A stretch of 64,000 nt of DNA from [Clostridium] citroniae WAL-17108 (GTDB lineage Bacteria; Bacillota; Clostridia; Lachnospirales; Lachnospiraceae), in the NCBI RefSeq assembly GCF_000233455.1, contig NZ_JH376420.1, positions 1,181,489-1,245,488 on the forward strand. Reading direction: 5' to 3'. Both the position numbers and the translations under genes were made by a program. This document shows positions 29,462-38,276 of this stretch, piece by piece (position 1 is the stretch's first letter; every line of letters starts with the position of its first letter). The notes beneath the pieces were generated by a model, which had not been told where the DNA came from, did no database searches, and saw nothing but the letters and a program-made list of their open reading frames with translations.

Positions 29462-30427
29462 TCAGGCTGTTACCCTGCCCTTTTGCAGCTGAAGCTTATT
29501 GTTATGATCCGCCCGTGTGGATATGCACATAAACACCAGTACGATCATGGAAATGATGACCTGCGTAAAGGTACTCTTGATGCCCAGGAGAATGATCAGC
29601 AGCTTCACCATCTGAAGGGTTACACTTCCGAAATAGATGCCAATAAACTGATTGGTGGCCGCTCCAAGGGCCTGGCCGATAAATACACACATCATTGCAT
29701 CAAAGCAAGTGCCCATTGTACTCATGGGAGAGGATGATGCCTTCCACACCCCGGTTCTTGCAAGTGTCGCAAATGCATAGAGCCCGGCAAATGTGCTTGC
29801 AATCACAAGAACCCTGAATTTCACCTTATATATGTCGATCCCTTCCTGGGCTGCGATCGCAGCACCGTTGCCCACTGCACGGACATGGTAACCAAACGGT
29901 CTTGCATAGAATAAAAATATGGAAAAAGCAAGCGCCGCTGCCCCAAAGCCAAGCATAGGAAGAGCCTCTGTCAGTGCAACATACTCCCCCGTAATAAACA
30001 CACCAGCTCCGTTAAAAATAATTGCCGAAAGACTTTCCATGAGATAAACCATGCCAAGGGAGATGATCAGAGTAGGGATTTTAAGCAGGTAATACAATGT
30101 CCCTGTGATGCACCCGCAGAGAAGGCCCACCCCTGTACAGAGCACAAGCATCCCCACCGGACCCAGCCCCAGCATGGATGCAATGTTTCCTCCTACGATC
30201 GCCGAGATCATCGCAGCCGCACCCACTGAAAAATCCCAATTTCCTATTTTCATATTAAAACTGACTCCCCATGCCAGGATTGCCGCAGGCACGGACTGGT
30301 AGATCATATTCTGCAGCGTGCGCATGCCTATATTCTCCGGGAATACCAGTTTCATCACAACCATCAAAATCACCGGCAGGGACATAGTTTTTAGTGCTGC
30401 AATTATATTTTTTGCAACCTTATTCAT
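29462..30427 (-). CDS. RbsC-type ABC transporter permease B
   Basis: A 321-residue permease with eight or more hydrophobic segments. The start at 30427 (MNKVAKNIIAALKT) follows AAAGGAG; the longer frame has no such site. It has the RbsC/BPD_transp_2 pattern (GNWDFSVGAAAMISAIVGGN; GLLCGCITGTLYYLLKIPTL), the region that contacts the ATPase. It is a different protein from permease A at 31747, so the importer probably uses a heterodimer. Confidence 0.88.
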   Translation of the reverse strand: MNKVAKNIIAALKTMSLPVILMVVMKLVFPENIGMRTLQNMIYQSVPAAILAWGVSFNMKIGNWDFSVGAAAMISAIVGGNIASMLGLGPVGMLVLCTGVGLLCGCITGTLYYLLKIPTLIISLGMVYLMESLSAIIFNGAGVFITGEYVALTEALPMLGFGAAALAFSIFLFYARPFGYHVRAVGNGAAIAAQEGIDIYKVKFRVLVIASTFAGLYAFATLARTGVWKASSSPMSTMGTCFDAMMCVFIGQALGAATNQFIGIYFGSVTLQMVKLLIILLGIKSTFTQVIISMIVLVFMCISTRADHNNKLQLQKGRVTA

Positions 30428-30494
30428 ACCAAACTCCTTTTTATATCCGAAGCAGCGGTTCGCCTGCTGCTCCGGTTGCTGATCATTGGAGCGC

Positions 30495-31679
30495 TTACTG
30501 CGCATAAGCCGCCTGTTTCTGAATCCACTCCATGGAATAAGCATCCATCATTTCCTGAAGGGACTGGGCATCTAAACTTTGGTTATTGGATCTCACTAAG
30601 GTATTCAGATAATCAGCCGTATAAATGTCGCCTACACGGGATAAGTCTGAGCCGAAATACGTCTCAAATGTCTTACACTCCTCTGCGCTTGTGAGGAAAA
30701 TGTATTTCTGCCTGCAAGAAATATAGGAATCGGACAGCGGTGTTCCTGCAACTGCATTGTAACACATTGCCAGACTGTAGAGCGCGTCCGGAGCCATGCC
30801 TCCGCAGGCCACAGCCAGCGTGCCATTGTTAAAGGCTTCTTCCATCCCTGTAAAAAAGTCTCTTGTCACCAGTTTAACATTTGTACTTGTAAGAAGCTGT
30901 ACGGTAGCCTCCGCCATTCCCTGTGAACCGGAACCTGAAAGGATCATATCCATGTTTGGATAGGCATCCAGAAAATTCTCAATATTGGAAATCGTCACAT
31001 TGGCATCACCTGTATCGGAGATCGTGTATTCAGCCAGTTTATTTATGCCATATGCTTCCATACCGTCATTAAAGCCCGCAGTGACCTGTTTCTCATAGGG
31101 AACCGTGGGAGAGTTGTACCCGACCCCTGCATTTGTGCACCCTGCATCTGCTGCAATCTTTACCATTTCCTTTGCCGCATCATAGTCAGCTTCAAATGTC
31201 ATTCCCACAAAATAGGGATTTGATGTGACCTGCCGGCGGATACTCTCATCAATAATATCCCTAAAGCAGAGCGAAAAGTACACGCCCGCCTTTTCACACA
31301 TCTCAGAAGTCTTTTGCGTAACAGTATCAGCCAGCGGAATGATCACGATCCCATCCACGCCTCCCGAAATCAGATTCTGCACCGAGTTGAGCTGTGTATC
31401 ATTGTCAAGGCCGCCAATCTCCCATTTCACATTTAATCCCCATGTTTTGGCAGCTTCATTTACCAACGCATAAACCACGGAACCCAAGGCATCTGTCTTG
31501 CTGTAAAATACAACGCCTATGGTCTTATCTCCCCCATTGTTCATGTCCTCTGTATCTTCTGCCTTTTGCGTATCTGCATCCACCGGCTGCCCGGTTGTGC
31601 CGGCTGCGCCGGAACACCCTCCAAGCATAAGAACTGCCGCCATGGAAAGTGCAAGTATGATCAATAATGCTTTCTTCAT
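30495..31679 (-). CDS. Sugar ABC transporter substrate-binding lipoprotein
   Basis: A 394-residue lipoprotein with a signal peptide ending in the lipobox LGGC, then a type-1 periplasmic-binding fold like ribose/xylose-binding proteins (GDKTIGVVFYSKTDALGSVV; IPLADTVTQKTSEMCEKAGV; GVGYNSPTVPYEKQVTAGF). AAGGAGAACAGGG precedes ATG at 31679. The ligand may be unusual, as the two lobes are larger than in ribose-binding proteins. Lies between the two permease genes. Confidence 0.9.
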   Translation of the reverse strand: MKKALLIILALSMAAVLMLGGCSGAAGTTGQPVDADTQKAEDTEDMNNGGDKTIGVVFYSKTDALGSVVYALVNEAAKTWGLNVKWEIGGLDNDTQLNSVQNLISGGVDGIVIIPLADTVTQKTSEMCEKAGVYFSLCFRDIIDESIRRQVTSNPYFVGMTFEADYDAAKEMVKIAADAGCTNAGVGYNSPTVPYEKQVTAGFNDGMEAYGINKLAEYTISDTGDANVTISNIENFLDAYPNMDMILSGSGSQGMAEATVQLLTSTNVKLVTRDFFTGMEEAFNNGTLAVACGGMAPDALYSLAMCYNAVAGTPLSDSYISCRQKYIFLTSAEECKTFETYFGSDLSRVGDIYTADYLNTLVRSNNQSLDAQSLQEMMDAYSMEWIQKQAAYAQ

Positions 31680-31746
31680 CCCTGTTCTCCTTTTAATTTG
31701 ATTGTCAGATGGCTTTACGTTTTTTTCACAATCCCTTTATCTGCCA

Positions 31747-32685
31747 TCAGATAGCGATCGCACTGCTGTTTCTGTCATAAGTAAAATATACAAACAGAAT
31801 AAACACCGCTCCCTTTACAATATTTACCAGATCCGGATTTACTCCCCAGATGGACAGTCCGTTACTCAGCATATAGAAGGAAAATGCCCCAAGTAAAACA
31901 CTGTAAAGTCTCAGTCTGGTGCCCCCTGACAAGGGGATTCCTCCAAGCACCACTGCGATCAGGGTATTGGTCTCCAGGTTCTGCCCGCAGGTAGAAGATA
32001 CACCGCCGGAACGGATCAAGGTAAGGAACGCACATACTCCAATGCACAGCCCGCTCATAACAAATGCATATGTCTTGTATCTTTCCACCGGTACACCGCT
32101 GAGCAATGCGGCCTCTCCATTGGAACCAATGGCCTTGTTGTATTGCCCGATTTTTGTGTGTTCCATCAGAATATACCCGGCAGTAAACACAAGCATGACC
32201 ACCAGCGCATAGAACCATGCCGTATTCAATTTAAAAAAAGATGCCGGGGCATTCATGATAATGACTGCCGAAAGTGTCTGGGTCAGACCCTTGCCGAGAA
32301 TCATAACGCACATCCCCACCACAAAAGCCGGCACATGCATCTGTGTATGTACAAATGCGCTGACAAGACTTAAAGCAACGCCCGTGACCATCCCAACCGG
32401 AAGAACTAAAAACGGCGAAATCCTTCCTGCCAAAGCTGCTGCCATGCAGCTGATAGCTGTTGCGCCTCCCAGAGAAAAGTCAAGGTTGCCATGGGCCATT
32501 ACAAAGGCAGCCCCAACACTTGCCACGATCACAAGTGCAGCCTGTATGACCAATGTCTCAATGTTGGAAAGTGTCAGGAACCTTCCTCCCGTGGTCAGGC
32601 TGAACAGCAAAAATATAATGATGAACCCCATAAAAGGGACTGCTGATCTTATATCAAATTTCTTTATCTCTCTTTTTTTATTCAT
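31747..32685 (-). CDS. RbsC-type ABC transporter permease A
   Basis: A 312-residue permease with the RbsC motifs GNLDFSLGGATAISCMAAAL and NTLIAVVLGGIPLSGGTRLR, the latter a well-kept segment near the coupling helix. The start overlaps the stop of the ATPase gene (ATGA), a typical translational coupling. It is about as distant from permease B as two family members usually are, judging by eye. Confidence 0.9.
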   Translation of the reverse strand: MNKKREIKKFDIRSAVPFMGFIIIFLLFSLTTGGRFLTLSNIETLVIQAALVIVASVGAAFVMAHGNLDFSLGGATAISCMAAALAGRISPFLVLPVGMVTGVALSLVSAFVHTQMHVPAFVVGMCVMILGKGLTQTLSAVIIMNAPASFFKLNTAWFYALVVMLVFTAGYILMEHTKIGQYNKAIGSNGEAALLSGVPVERYKTYAFVMSGLCIGVCAFLTLIRSGGVSSTCGQNLETNTLIAVVLGGIPLSGGTRLRLYSVLLGAFSFYMLSNGLSIWGVNPDLVNIVKGAVFILFVYFTYDRNSSAIAI

Positions 32686-34193
32686 ATCATCACCTTGATA
32701 ATCTTATTCTCTGTAAGCCCCTCCGAGCGGCTGTACTCACCGGATACCCGCCCGTCTTTCATGATCAGGACCCGGTCAGCCATTCCCAAGACCTCCGGCA
32801 TCTCCTCGGAGATCATGATCATGGATTTTCCGCTGTCTTTTAATTCTGTCATCAGATCATAAATTGCAGCCTTGACCCCAATATCAATTCCCCGGGTAGG
32901 GCAGTCCATGATAAAGATGTTGGAATTATTGGCGATCCACTTTGCAACCACCACCTTCTGCTTGTTTCCTCCTGAGAGTTCTTTGGTCAGCTGTGTCACT
33001 CCGCTCATTTTCACGGAAAGCTTTTGCGCCATTTCCTCTGCCAGCCGCCTTGCCTTCTTTTTTCTGATCAGTCCATGTACCTTCAGATTGTCCAGGGATG
33101 GAAGGACAATATTATCTTCAATACTGGCCCCCAGGAACATGGACTCCCTGTCCCTGTCTTTGGGCATATAACCGATACCGTTCTCAATGGCTTTAGCAGT
33201 ATTGTCAACGACAACCCTTTTATCAGGAAGTACCACTTCCCCCCGGTCCAGTTTCATACCTCCAAACAGACCTTTGGCCAGATCATGCATTCCGCAGTCC
33301 GTCAGCCCGCAGATGCCAAGGATCTCACCTTCGTAAAGCTGAAAGCTGATGTCCCTGAATTTTTCGCCGTAGGATATATGTTTTGCCTCCAGGACCACCC
33401 GGTCTCCATGGCTTTCCTCCCGGGCCTCACGGTAATAATGATCCGTCAGGTCCCGCCCTATCATCAGTGTTCTCATCTTGTCAACATGGATGTCTTCTCC
33501 CCTCAGTGTATCCACATACTGTCCGTCCCGCAGAATCGTCACACTGTCACACAAAAGCACCAGTTCGTCCAGATCATGGGAGATAAAGATAACCCCTCTT
33601 CCCTCTTTGCTGCTGTTGCGTATGATCTCATAAATCTGATCCCTTCCCTTCTGGGACAGCGCGGTGGTGGTCTCATCCACGATCAGAAGATCGGGATTCG
33701 TGCCTAAAGCAGTAGCCACTTCGATCAGTTTCCGTTCCTCAAAGGAATATGCCTCCACCAGATCTCCTGCTTTGATATCCGTGATCCCCATATCCCCAAG
33801 AGTTCTCTGGGCCTGGGCAGTCATGGCTTTCACGTTGACCATGCCCGCCTTGCCAAAGGAAGCCTCTTTTCCCAAAAACATATTTTCAGCAACAGTCAAT
33901 CCGTTTATGGTACCGGATTCCTGCACCAGGATGCTGATCCCCTTATTTCTGGAATCCAACAGCGATGACGGTTTATGTATTTCATCCTTGTACCACATCT
34001 GACCGGAGTCCGGCTTATTAACTCCGGTTATCATAGAAACCAAGGTGGATTTACCGGATCCGTTTTCCCCTATAAGGCCCCGAACTTCCCCTCTTTTCAC
34101 TTCAAGATCAACATTTACCAGGGCCTTTGTGGAACCGAAGGTTTTACTGATACCTTCAACTTTTACTAATATTTCTGGATTATTATCTTTCAT
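32682..34193 (-). CDS. RbsA/MglA-type tandem ABC ATPase
   Basis: A 503-residue protein with two ABC domains. The first has Walker A GLIGENGSGKSTLVSMITGV and Walker B LLIVDETTTAL; the second has a modified P-loop (GICGLTDCGMHDLAKGLFGG, lacking the GKS/T) and a good signature LSGGNKQKVVVAKW with Walker B FIMDCPTRGIDIG. The degenerate second P-loop is normal in this subfamily. It energises import by permeases A and B with the lipoprotein. It is 3 bp past the SDR gene. Confidence 0.92.
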   Translation of the reverse strand: MKDNNPEILVKVEGISKTFGSTKALVNVDLEVKRGEVRGLIGENGSGKSTLVSMITGVNKPDSGQMWYKDEIHKPSSLLDSRNKGISILVQESGTINGLTVAENMFLGKEASFGKAGMVNVKAMTAQAQRTLGDMGITDIKAGDLVEAYSFEERKLIEVATALGTNPDLLIVDETTTALSQKGRDQIYEIIRNSSKEGRGVIFISHDLDELVLLCDSVTILRDGQYVDTLRGEDIHVDKMRTLMIGRDLTDHYYREAREESHGDRVVLEAKHISYGEKFRDISFQLYEGEILGICGLTDCGMHDLAKGLFGGMKLDRGEVVLPDKRVVVDNTAKAIENGIGYMPKDRDRESMFLGASIEDNIVLPSLDNLKVHGLIRKKKARRLAEEMAQKLSVKMSGVTQLTKELSGGNKQKVVVAKWIANNSNIFIMDCPTRGIDIGVKAAIYDLMTELKDSGKSMIMISEEMPEVLGMADRVLIMKDGRVSGEYSRSEGLTENKIIKVMI

Positions 34194-34196
34194 GGA

Positions 34197-34943
34197 TCAC
34201 CATACTCCTTTGAATGAACAAAAACCGTCCTCTGCCATAACTGTGGTCCCGTTGATCGCAGACGCTTCGTCAAGTGAAAGCAAATGGAATACCCCTGCGA
34301 TTTCGTCCGGCTCCTCCACTCTGTGCTTCATATGAAGGGTACTTGCCTCTTCCTCTATAGAAGGGTCCATAAGCCTTGTCCTGACCGTTGCCGGTGCCAC
34401 TGCCACGCATCGGATCCCATCGGGTGCCAGTTCTTTTGCAAAGACTTTTGTAATAAGATTCACGCCTGCCTTTGCCCCATGATATCCCACACTGACATTG
34501 GATGCCAGAAAACCACAGATGGAACTGGTGTTTAAAATCACTCCCTTCCCCCTTTCCTTCATATATCTTCCCGCATAGACCGACATATAGATTGTTCCCA
34601 TCAGATCCACCTGAATGACATGATTGACCTTTTGCAGGTCCGCCTCCAACGGTGTTTTCAATTCTCCTACAATGCCGGCAATATTGCAAAGAACATCCAC
34701 TGCCCCATAGGTCCCTACCGTCTGGTCAACCACATCCTTACAGCTTTTCTCATCCGCTACATCCAATCTAAAATAAGTAACTTCTCCCAGCGGTTTCAGT
34801 TCATCCATGGCGCGCCCCACGGTCTCTTCCTCATCAATACTGGCGACAACAACTTTATTTCCATGTTTCAGGAATATTTTCGCGGTTTCCAGCCCGATTC
34901 CGCTTGTACCGCCTGTGATCAATACACATCTGTCTTCTTTCAT
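34197..34943 (-). CDS. Short-chain dehydrogenase/reductase, paralogue 1
   Basis: A 248-residue classical SDR: nucleotide loop TGGTSGIGLETAKIF, NIAG-type CNIAGIVGE, catalytic Ser in LNTSSICG and YHGAKAG (Tyr/Lys). The Asp in VASIDEEE at the end of strand 2 suggests NAD preference. It ends in DGFCSFKGVW, closely similar to the end of paralogue 2 (37531-38271), so the two arose by duplication. Similar sizes and motifs occur in hydroxysteroid dehydrogenases and dihydrodaidzein reductases; the substrate is not determined. Confidence 0.9.
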   Translation of the reverse strand: MKEDRCVLITGGTSGIGLETAKIFLKHGNKVVVASIDEEETVGRAMDELKPLGEVTYFRLDVADEKSCKDVVDQTVGTYGAVDVLCNIAGIVGELKTPLEADLQKVNHVIQVDLMGTIYMSVYAGRYMKERGKGVILNTSSICGFLASNVSVGYHGAKAGVNLITKVFAKELAPDGIRCVAVAPATVRTRLMDPSIEEEASTLHMKHRVEEPDEIAGVFHLLSLDEASAINGTTVMAEDGFCSFKGVW

Positions 34944-34969
34944 TCCGCCTTCTCCATCTGCCCCTTACC

Positions 34970-35470
34970 TTACTCTGCTTCTCTGATCTTGTCCCAATCC
35001 TCGCCTTCATCTGCTTCCAGCAGTTCTACAATGGTCTTAATCTCAGAGCGGACATCCATATACGCATACTGTCCGTCTTTTGGTGAATCAGGCCAGGTGC
35101 CATATTGTATCAATCCTGCATTGCTTCTCCCTTCCATGTCTTTTATCGCCTCTTTGATATCATTTGTCTTAAAGGCAAGGTGGTGAAGCCCCTCACCGTC
35201 CCTCTCCAAACATTCTTTCCAAACCGAATCCCCTTCTCCATAGGGTGATACCAGTTCGATCTGGATATTATCCAAGTTAAACAGTGCCTGATAGCAGCGC
35301 CCGTAACAGGGTTTTCCCCAAAGTTCCTGCCTTGTAACTTCATAAGATTCCGTGACGCCTATATAATCCGCTTTCACTCCCAAAAACCGTTCAAATGCAG
35401 CTGCGCTTTTTTCCAGATCCCTTACAAGAATTCCAATCTGCCTCACCTGTTTTGTTCTTACCTTTGCCAT
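34970..35470 (-). CDS. VOC-superfamily protein (epimerase/racemase-like), copy B
   Basis: A 166-residue protein after AGGAGGATAAAG. It has the methylmalonyl-CoA epimerase-like pattern: VRQIGILVRDLEKSAAAFER, IQIELVSPY, GEGLHHLAFKTND and the final IVELLEAD strand. The usual first His is Gln (RQIG), while His in LHHLAF and both Glu positions are kept. Length and features are like the dihydrodaidzein racemase class, but that is a family-level likeness only. Confidence 0.8.
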   Translation of the reverse strand: MAKVRTKQVRQIGILVRDLEKSAAAFERFLGVKADYIGVTESYEVTRQELWGKPCYGRCYQALFNLDNIQIELVSPYGEGDSVWKECLERDGEGLHHLAFKTNDIKEAIKDMEGRSNAGLIQYGTWPDSPKDGQYAYMDVRSEIKTIVELLEADEGEDWDKIREAE

Positions 35471-35501
35471 CTTTATCCTCCTTTAATGTCCTCCTGATCA
35501 G

Positions 35502-35567
35502 CCAGGAAACGTCCTTACATATCTTCTTATTCCACCAGGAAATGTCTTTGCATATCTTCTTATTCCA
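35502..35567. repeat. 33-bp tandem duplication across a stop codon
   Basis: A 33-bp unit starting CCAGGAAACGTCC at 35502 is repeated at 35535 with three differences, and a partial third unit follows at 35568. The second unit contains the stop codon of the Gfo/Idh gene ending at 35560. The length is a multiple of three, so the ORF tail could be extended without a frameshift. No spacer structure, so not a CRISPR. Confidence 0.7.
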
Positions 35568-36747
35568 CCAGGGAACGCTCTGCATCTGCCCGCATCCCAC
35601 CGCCAAAGGTTTTGGAGTAATAACCGGCCTTTAACGGTTCAAATACAAATTCCGTGGTCATCCCATAAACCTTGCCGTCCCTGGATGACTGATCCATCCC
35701 CAAAAGTATTTCCAGGGTGTGAAGTGCAAATTCCTTACTGCACCTGTTCCCCCTTCCCATACGTATGGCCCAGGCCATTTCCGCCGCTCCTACGCCGCGA
35801 TGTCCATATGTGCGCTCAAAGTCAGTGGGATCATCCAAAACCGGGCTTCCATCATATCCATGTGTAAACGGCAGTTCACACGGTTCCCCTATCTCCCGGA
35901 TCAGCTTTACCTCCCCGGAAAACGTATTGGGATCTCCCAGCTGCAAGATTCCCTCTGTCCCGTAAATGCGGATCATAGGCATTTCCTTATTAATGCTCAA
36001 TCCATTCAGATGCAGCATCCCCAGAACCCCATTTCTGAACTTCAGTGCTCCTGTCATAAGATTGCTGCCTTCCAATTGCCAGCTCTCCCTGTTATCCATA
36101 AAAAGAAGCTCCTTTTCATGCAGGGGTGCCGGAGCTGAAAATCCGGCAACACTCTCAACCGGGCCCAGCAGGCTCAGCAGGGCCGCCACATAATATACGC
36201 CCACATCCATGGGAAATGCTCCTCCTGGCCCATTCTGAATAAACCGGAATGTCTCTGAAAGCAGAGGCTGGTTTCTGTTAATGCTTGCCAAACAGGAGGT
36301 CACCGTTCCAATAAGACCTGCATCTATGGCCTTTCTCGCTGTTTGAAGTCCTGCCCCTAAAACCGTATCCGGCGCAGCTCCCAGATAAAGCCCCTTTTTA
36401 TCAGCCAGATCCACAAGTTCTCTTCCTTCATCCAAAGTAACCGCAATGGTCTTTTCCGTAAAAACATGCTTGCCCGCTTTTAACATCTCTTTGATCACAC
36501 TGTAATGTGCACTGGGTCCCGTCAGGTTTACAACCAGTTCAATTTCATCGGAAGCCGCCAGTTCCTCCATGGTCATCACCTTGGGAACAGCGTAAATCTC
36601 TGCCTTTTCCGCTGCGCTTTCTGATCTGACATCACAAACAGCAGTCAGGTCAATGATGTGGAACAGGTTCTTCAGATTCCGGATATAAATATTGCTGATC
36701 ATTCCACAGCCGATCACGGCTGTTTTTACAGGTTTTATATGATCCAT
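35560..36747 (-). CDS. Gfo/Idh/MocA-family oxidoreductase (cluster copy 1)
   Basis: A 395-residue enzyme; ATG at 36747 (MDHIKPVKTAVIGCG) follows AAAGG at 8 bp and is preferred over a GTG three codons upstream that overlaps it. Rossmann motif TAVIGCGMISNIYIRNLKNL and catalytic HVFTEKTIAVTLDEGREL (EKT instead of EKP). The substrate domain has GPGGAFPMDVGVYYVAALLS. First gene after the internal promoter/operator at 36800 and probably leads transcription of the transporter and downstream enzymes. Confidence 0.9.
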   Translation of the reverse strand: MDHIKPVKTAVIGCGMISNIYIRNLKNLFHIIDLTAVCDVRSESAAEKAEIYAVPKVMTMEELAASDEIELVVNLTGPSAHYSVIKEMLKAGKHVFTEKTIAVTLDEGRELVDLADKKGLYLGAAPDTVLGAGLQTARKAIDAGLIGTVTSCLASINRNQPLLSETFRFIQNGPGGAFPMDVGVYYVAALLSLLGPVESVAGFSAPAPLHEKELLFMDNRESWQLEGSNLMTGALKFRNGVLGMLHLNGLSINKEMPMIRIYGTEGILQLGDPNTFSGEVKLIREIGEPCELPFTHGYDGSPVLDDPTDFERTYGHRGVGAAEMAWAIRMGRGNRCSKEFALHTLEILLGMDQSSRDGKVYGMTTEFVFEPLKAGYYSKTFGGGMRADAERSLVE

Positions 36748-36799
36748 ATGTTTCACCTTTCTTTATCTATATATGTCCCAATTTTACTGCTTTTATGAT

Positions 36800-36810
36800 A
36801 CACATGTCCC
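36800..36810. promoter_or_regulatory. TetR operator candidate, site 1
   Basis: ACACATGTCCC (minus strand GGGACATGTGT) lies 53 bp before the Gfo/Idh start, between a minus-strand TTGCCT and a TCATAA-like -10 box 17 bp apart. The same motif occurs at 39340-39350 and 39497-39507, flanking the promoter of the operon that encodes the TetR protein. The recurrence is visible; the binding is inferred. Confidence 0.6.
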
Positions 36811-36837
36811 GTTTAAGGCAAAAAAAATCCCTTGCTT

Positions 36838-36860
36838 AAGAATGTTTTCATCTCTTAAGT
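36838..36860 (-). terminator. Weak hairpin after the TetR gene
   Basis: CTTAAGAATG and CATCTCTTAAG form an imperfect stem around TTTT just past the TetR stop codon. On the minus strand it is followed by CAAGGGA and then eight T, so the T-run is slightly displaced. Possible attenuator between the regulator operon and the main cluster. Confidence 0.4.
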
Positions 36861-37523
36861 CTATTCCCGCTCCGGCTTTAATGCTGCCAGCAGAAGTTCC
36901 GTCTGCAGGTCCAGCATTTCCCGTCCATAGCCCAGTTCATTCCTGTAAACGCTTTCTCTGGGAAGGATCCGCTGAGCCATGGCAATACATGCGTTGATCA
37001 ATGTATATAGTGTCAGTTCCGAATCCTTTAACGGGCGGATGCTTCCATCTTCGATCCCAATCCGGATGCTGTTTAACATCTCTTCCCTTCCCCTGGTGGA
37101 CATGATTTCCTTTTCAAATTGTACAGCCTCTTTTGTAACCGGAATGAATCGTGGGAAAAAGTAATCGAAATCACGCATGAAAATGATTTCATCCACATTA
37201 TTCATCATAAATGCCACCTGTGCCTTCAGCTGCCACACAAGCGCCTCATATCCATTCCTGAAGGTCATTCTCGGGGGAATGATCGCTGCTTCCATGATCC
37301 TCATAACAGACTCGCTTGTCAGACTGAATAAAATTGCTTCCTTTGAAGAAAAATGCCGATATAAAGTACTCCGGCTGCACCCCAGTTCCTTGCAGATATC
37401 ATTCATCTCAATATTCACGATCCCGCTTTGTCCAAACAGCCTTCTGGCAATGGTCAGTATTTTTTCATCTGTCTCTTTAAATTTATCTGTTACGCTTCCA
37501 TTTTTCATATCATCACTCTTCAT
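36861..37523 (-). CDS. TetR-family transcriptional regulator of the cluster
   Basis: A 220-residue regulator with start at 37523 (MKSDDMKNGSVTDKF), 7 bp after the SDR stop; other ATG codons upstream overlap the SDR gene and the site is weak for all. The N-terminal helix-turn-helix reads SGIVNIEMNDICKELGCSRS then TLYRHFSSKEAILFSL, classical TetR. The all-helical C-terminal half would bind an inducer. It is cotranscribed with the SDR and SnoaL-like genes and probably represses both internal promoters through the GGGACAYGTGT sites. Confidence 0.88.
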   Translation of the reverse strand: MKSDDMKNGSVTDKFKETDEKILTIARRLFGQSGIVNIEMNDICKELGCSRSTLYRHFSSKEAILFSLTSESVMRIMEAAIIPPRMTFRNGYEALVWQLKAQVAFMMNNVDEIIFMRDFDYFFPRFIPVTKEAVQFEKEIMSTRGREEMLNSIRIGIEDGSIRPLKDSELTLYTLINACIAMAQRILPRESVYRNELGYGREMLDLQTELLLAALKPERE

Positions 37524-37530
37524 TCCAAAT

Positions 37531-38271
37531 TTAGTAGATTCCTTTAAAAGCAGTGTATCCGTCATCCATCATCAAAACCGATCCATTCACCGCAGACGCC
37601 TCCTCAGTAGTCATAAGGTAAATGGCATCCGCCGCCTCTTGGTCCCGGAGCAGGCGCTGTTTCATATGCAGTCTGCATCCTTTCCTCTCCCATTCCGGGG
37701 AATTCATCCCTGCCTTAACGCCTCCCGGCGCAATGGCGATACACCTGACGCCAAAGGGCGATACCGCTCTAGCCAATACCTTGGTCGCCATATCCACCGC
37801 GCTTTTTGAGCAGTGGTATCCGTAATCATCCGCCGTGACCATGGTTCCGCTAATGGAGCTGATATTGATGATCGTTCCTGATCCCTGTTCCTTCATATGG
37901 CCGGCCACAATAGTGGCCATACGGACTGTTCCCATTAAATTGATCTCCATGGTCCTCTTAAAATCTCTGAAATCCGTATCCAGCGGAAGGCTTGGTTTCC
38001 CCCTCACACCGGCTGCGTTGACAAGAACATCCACTCTTTTATATCTATTTATAACATTATTTACCAGATGGATGCAACTCTTTTCATCTGCCACATCCAG
38101 ATAATGGTACTCCGCCTCTCCTATTGTCTTTAATTCCGACATGGCCCGCTGGACAATCTCCCGTGAATCCAGGCTTGCCGCAATTACTATTGCCTGTTCC
38201 TGAAGGAATCTCTTTGCAGACGCCAGCCCGATCCCTCTGGTGCCGCCCGTGATCATAACCACTTTTTTCAT
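37531..38271 (-). CDS. Short-chain dehydrogenase/reductase, paralogue 2
   Basis: A 246-residue classical SDR with TGGTRGIGLASAKRF, VNAAGVRGK, Ser in INISSISG and YHCSKSA as catalytic Tyr/Lys. It ends DGYTAFKGIY, and shares LHMK and the DVADEKSC block with paralogue 1 at 34197. The two differ mainly in the substrate loop after the active site. Lies between the SnoaL-like gene (5 bp upstream) and the TetR gene. Likely an NAD(P)-dependent alcohol/ketone step of the pathway. Confidence 0.9.
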   Translation of the reverse strand: MKKVVMITGGTRGIGLASAKRFLQEQAIVIAASLDSREIVQRAMSELKTIGEAEYHYLDVADEKSCIHLVNNVINRYKRVDVLVNAAGVRGKPSLPLDTDFRDFKRTMEINLMGTVRMATIVAGHMKEQGSGTIINISSISGTMVTADDYGYHCSKSAVDMATKVLARAVSPFGVRCIAIAPGGVKAGMNSPEWERKGCRLHMKQRLLRDQEAADAIYLMTTEEASAVNGSVLMMDDGYTAFKGIY

Positions 38272-38276
38272 ATTAT

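Noticed and set aside
35502..35580. Short direct repeats considered as a CRISPR array
   Set aside because: Units are adjacent with no unique spacers, only two and a half copies occur, and no cas gene is present.
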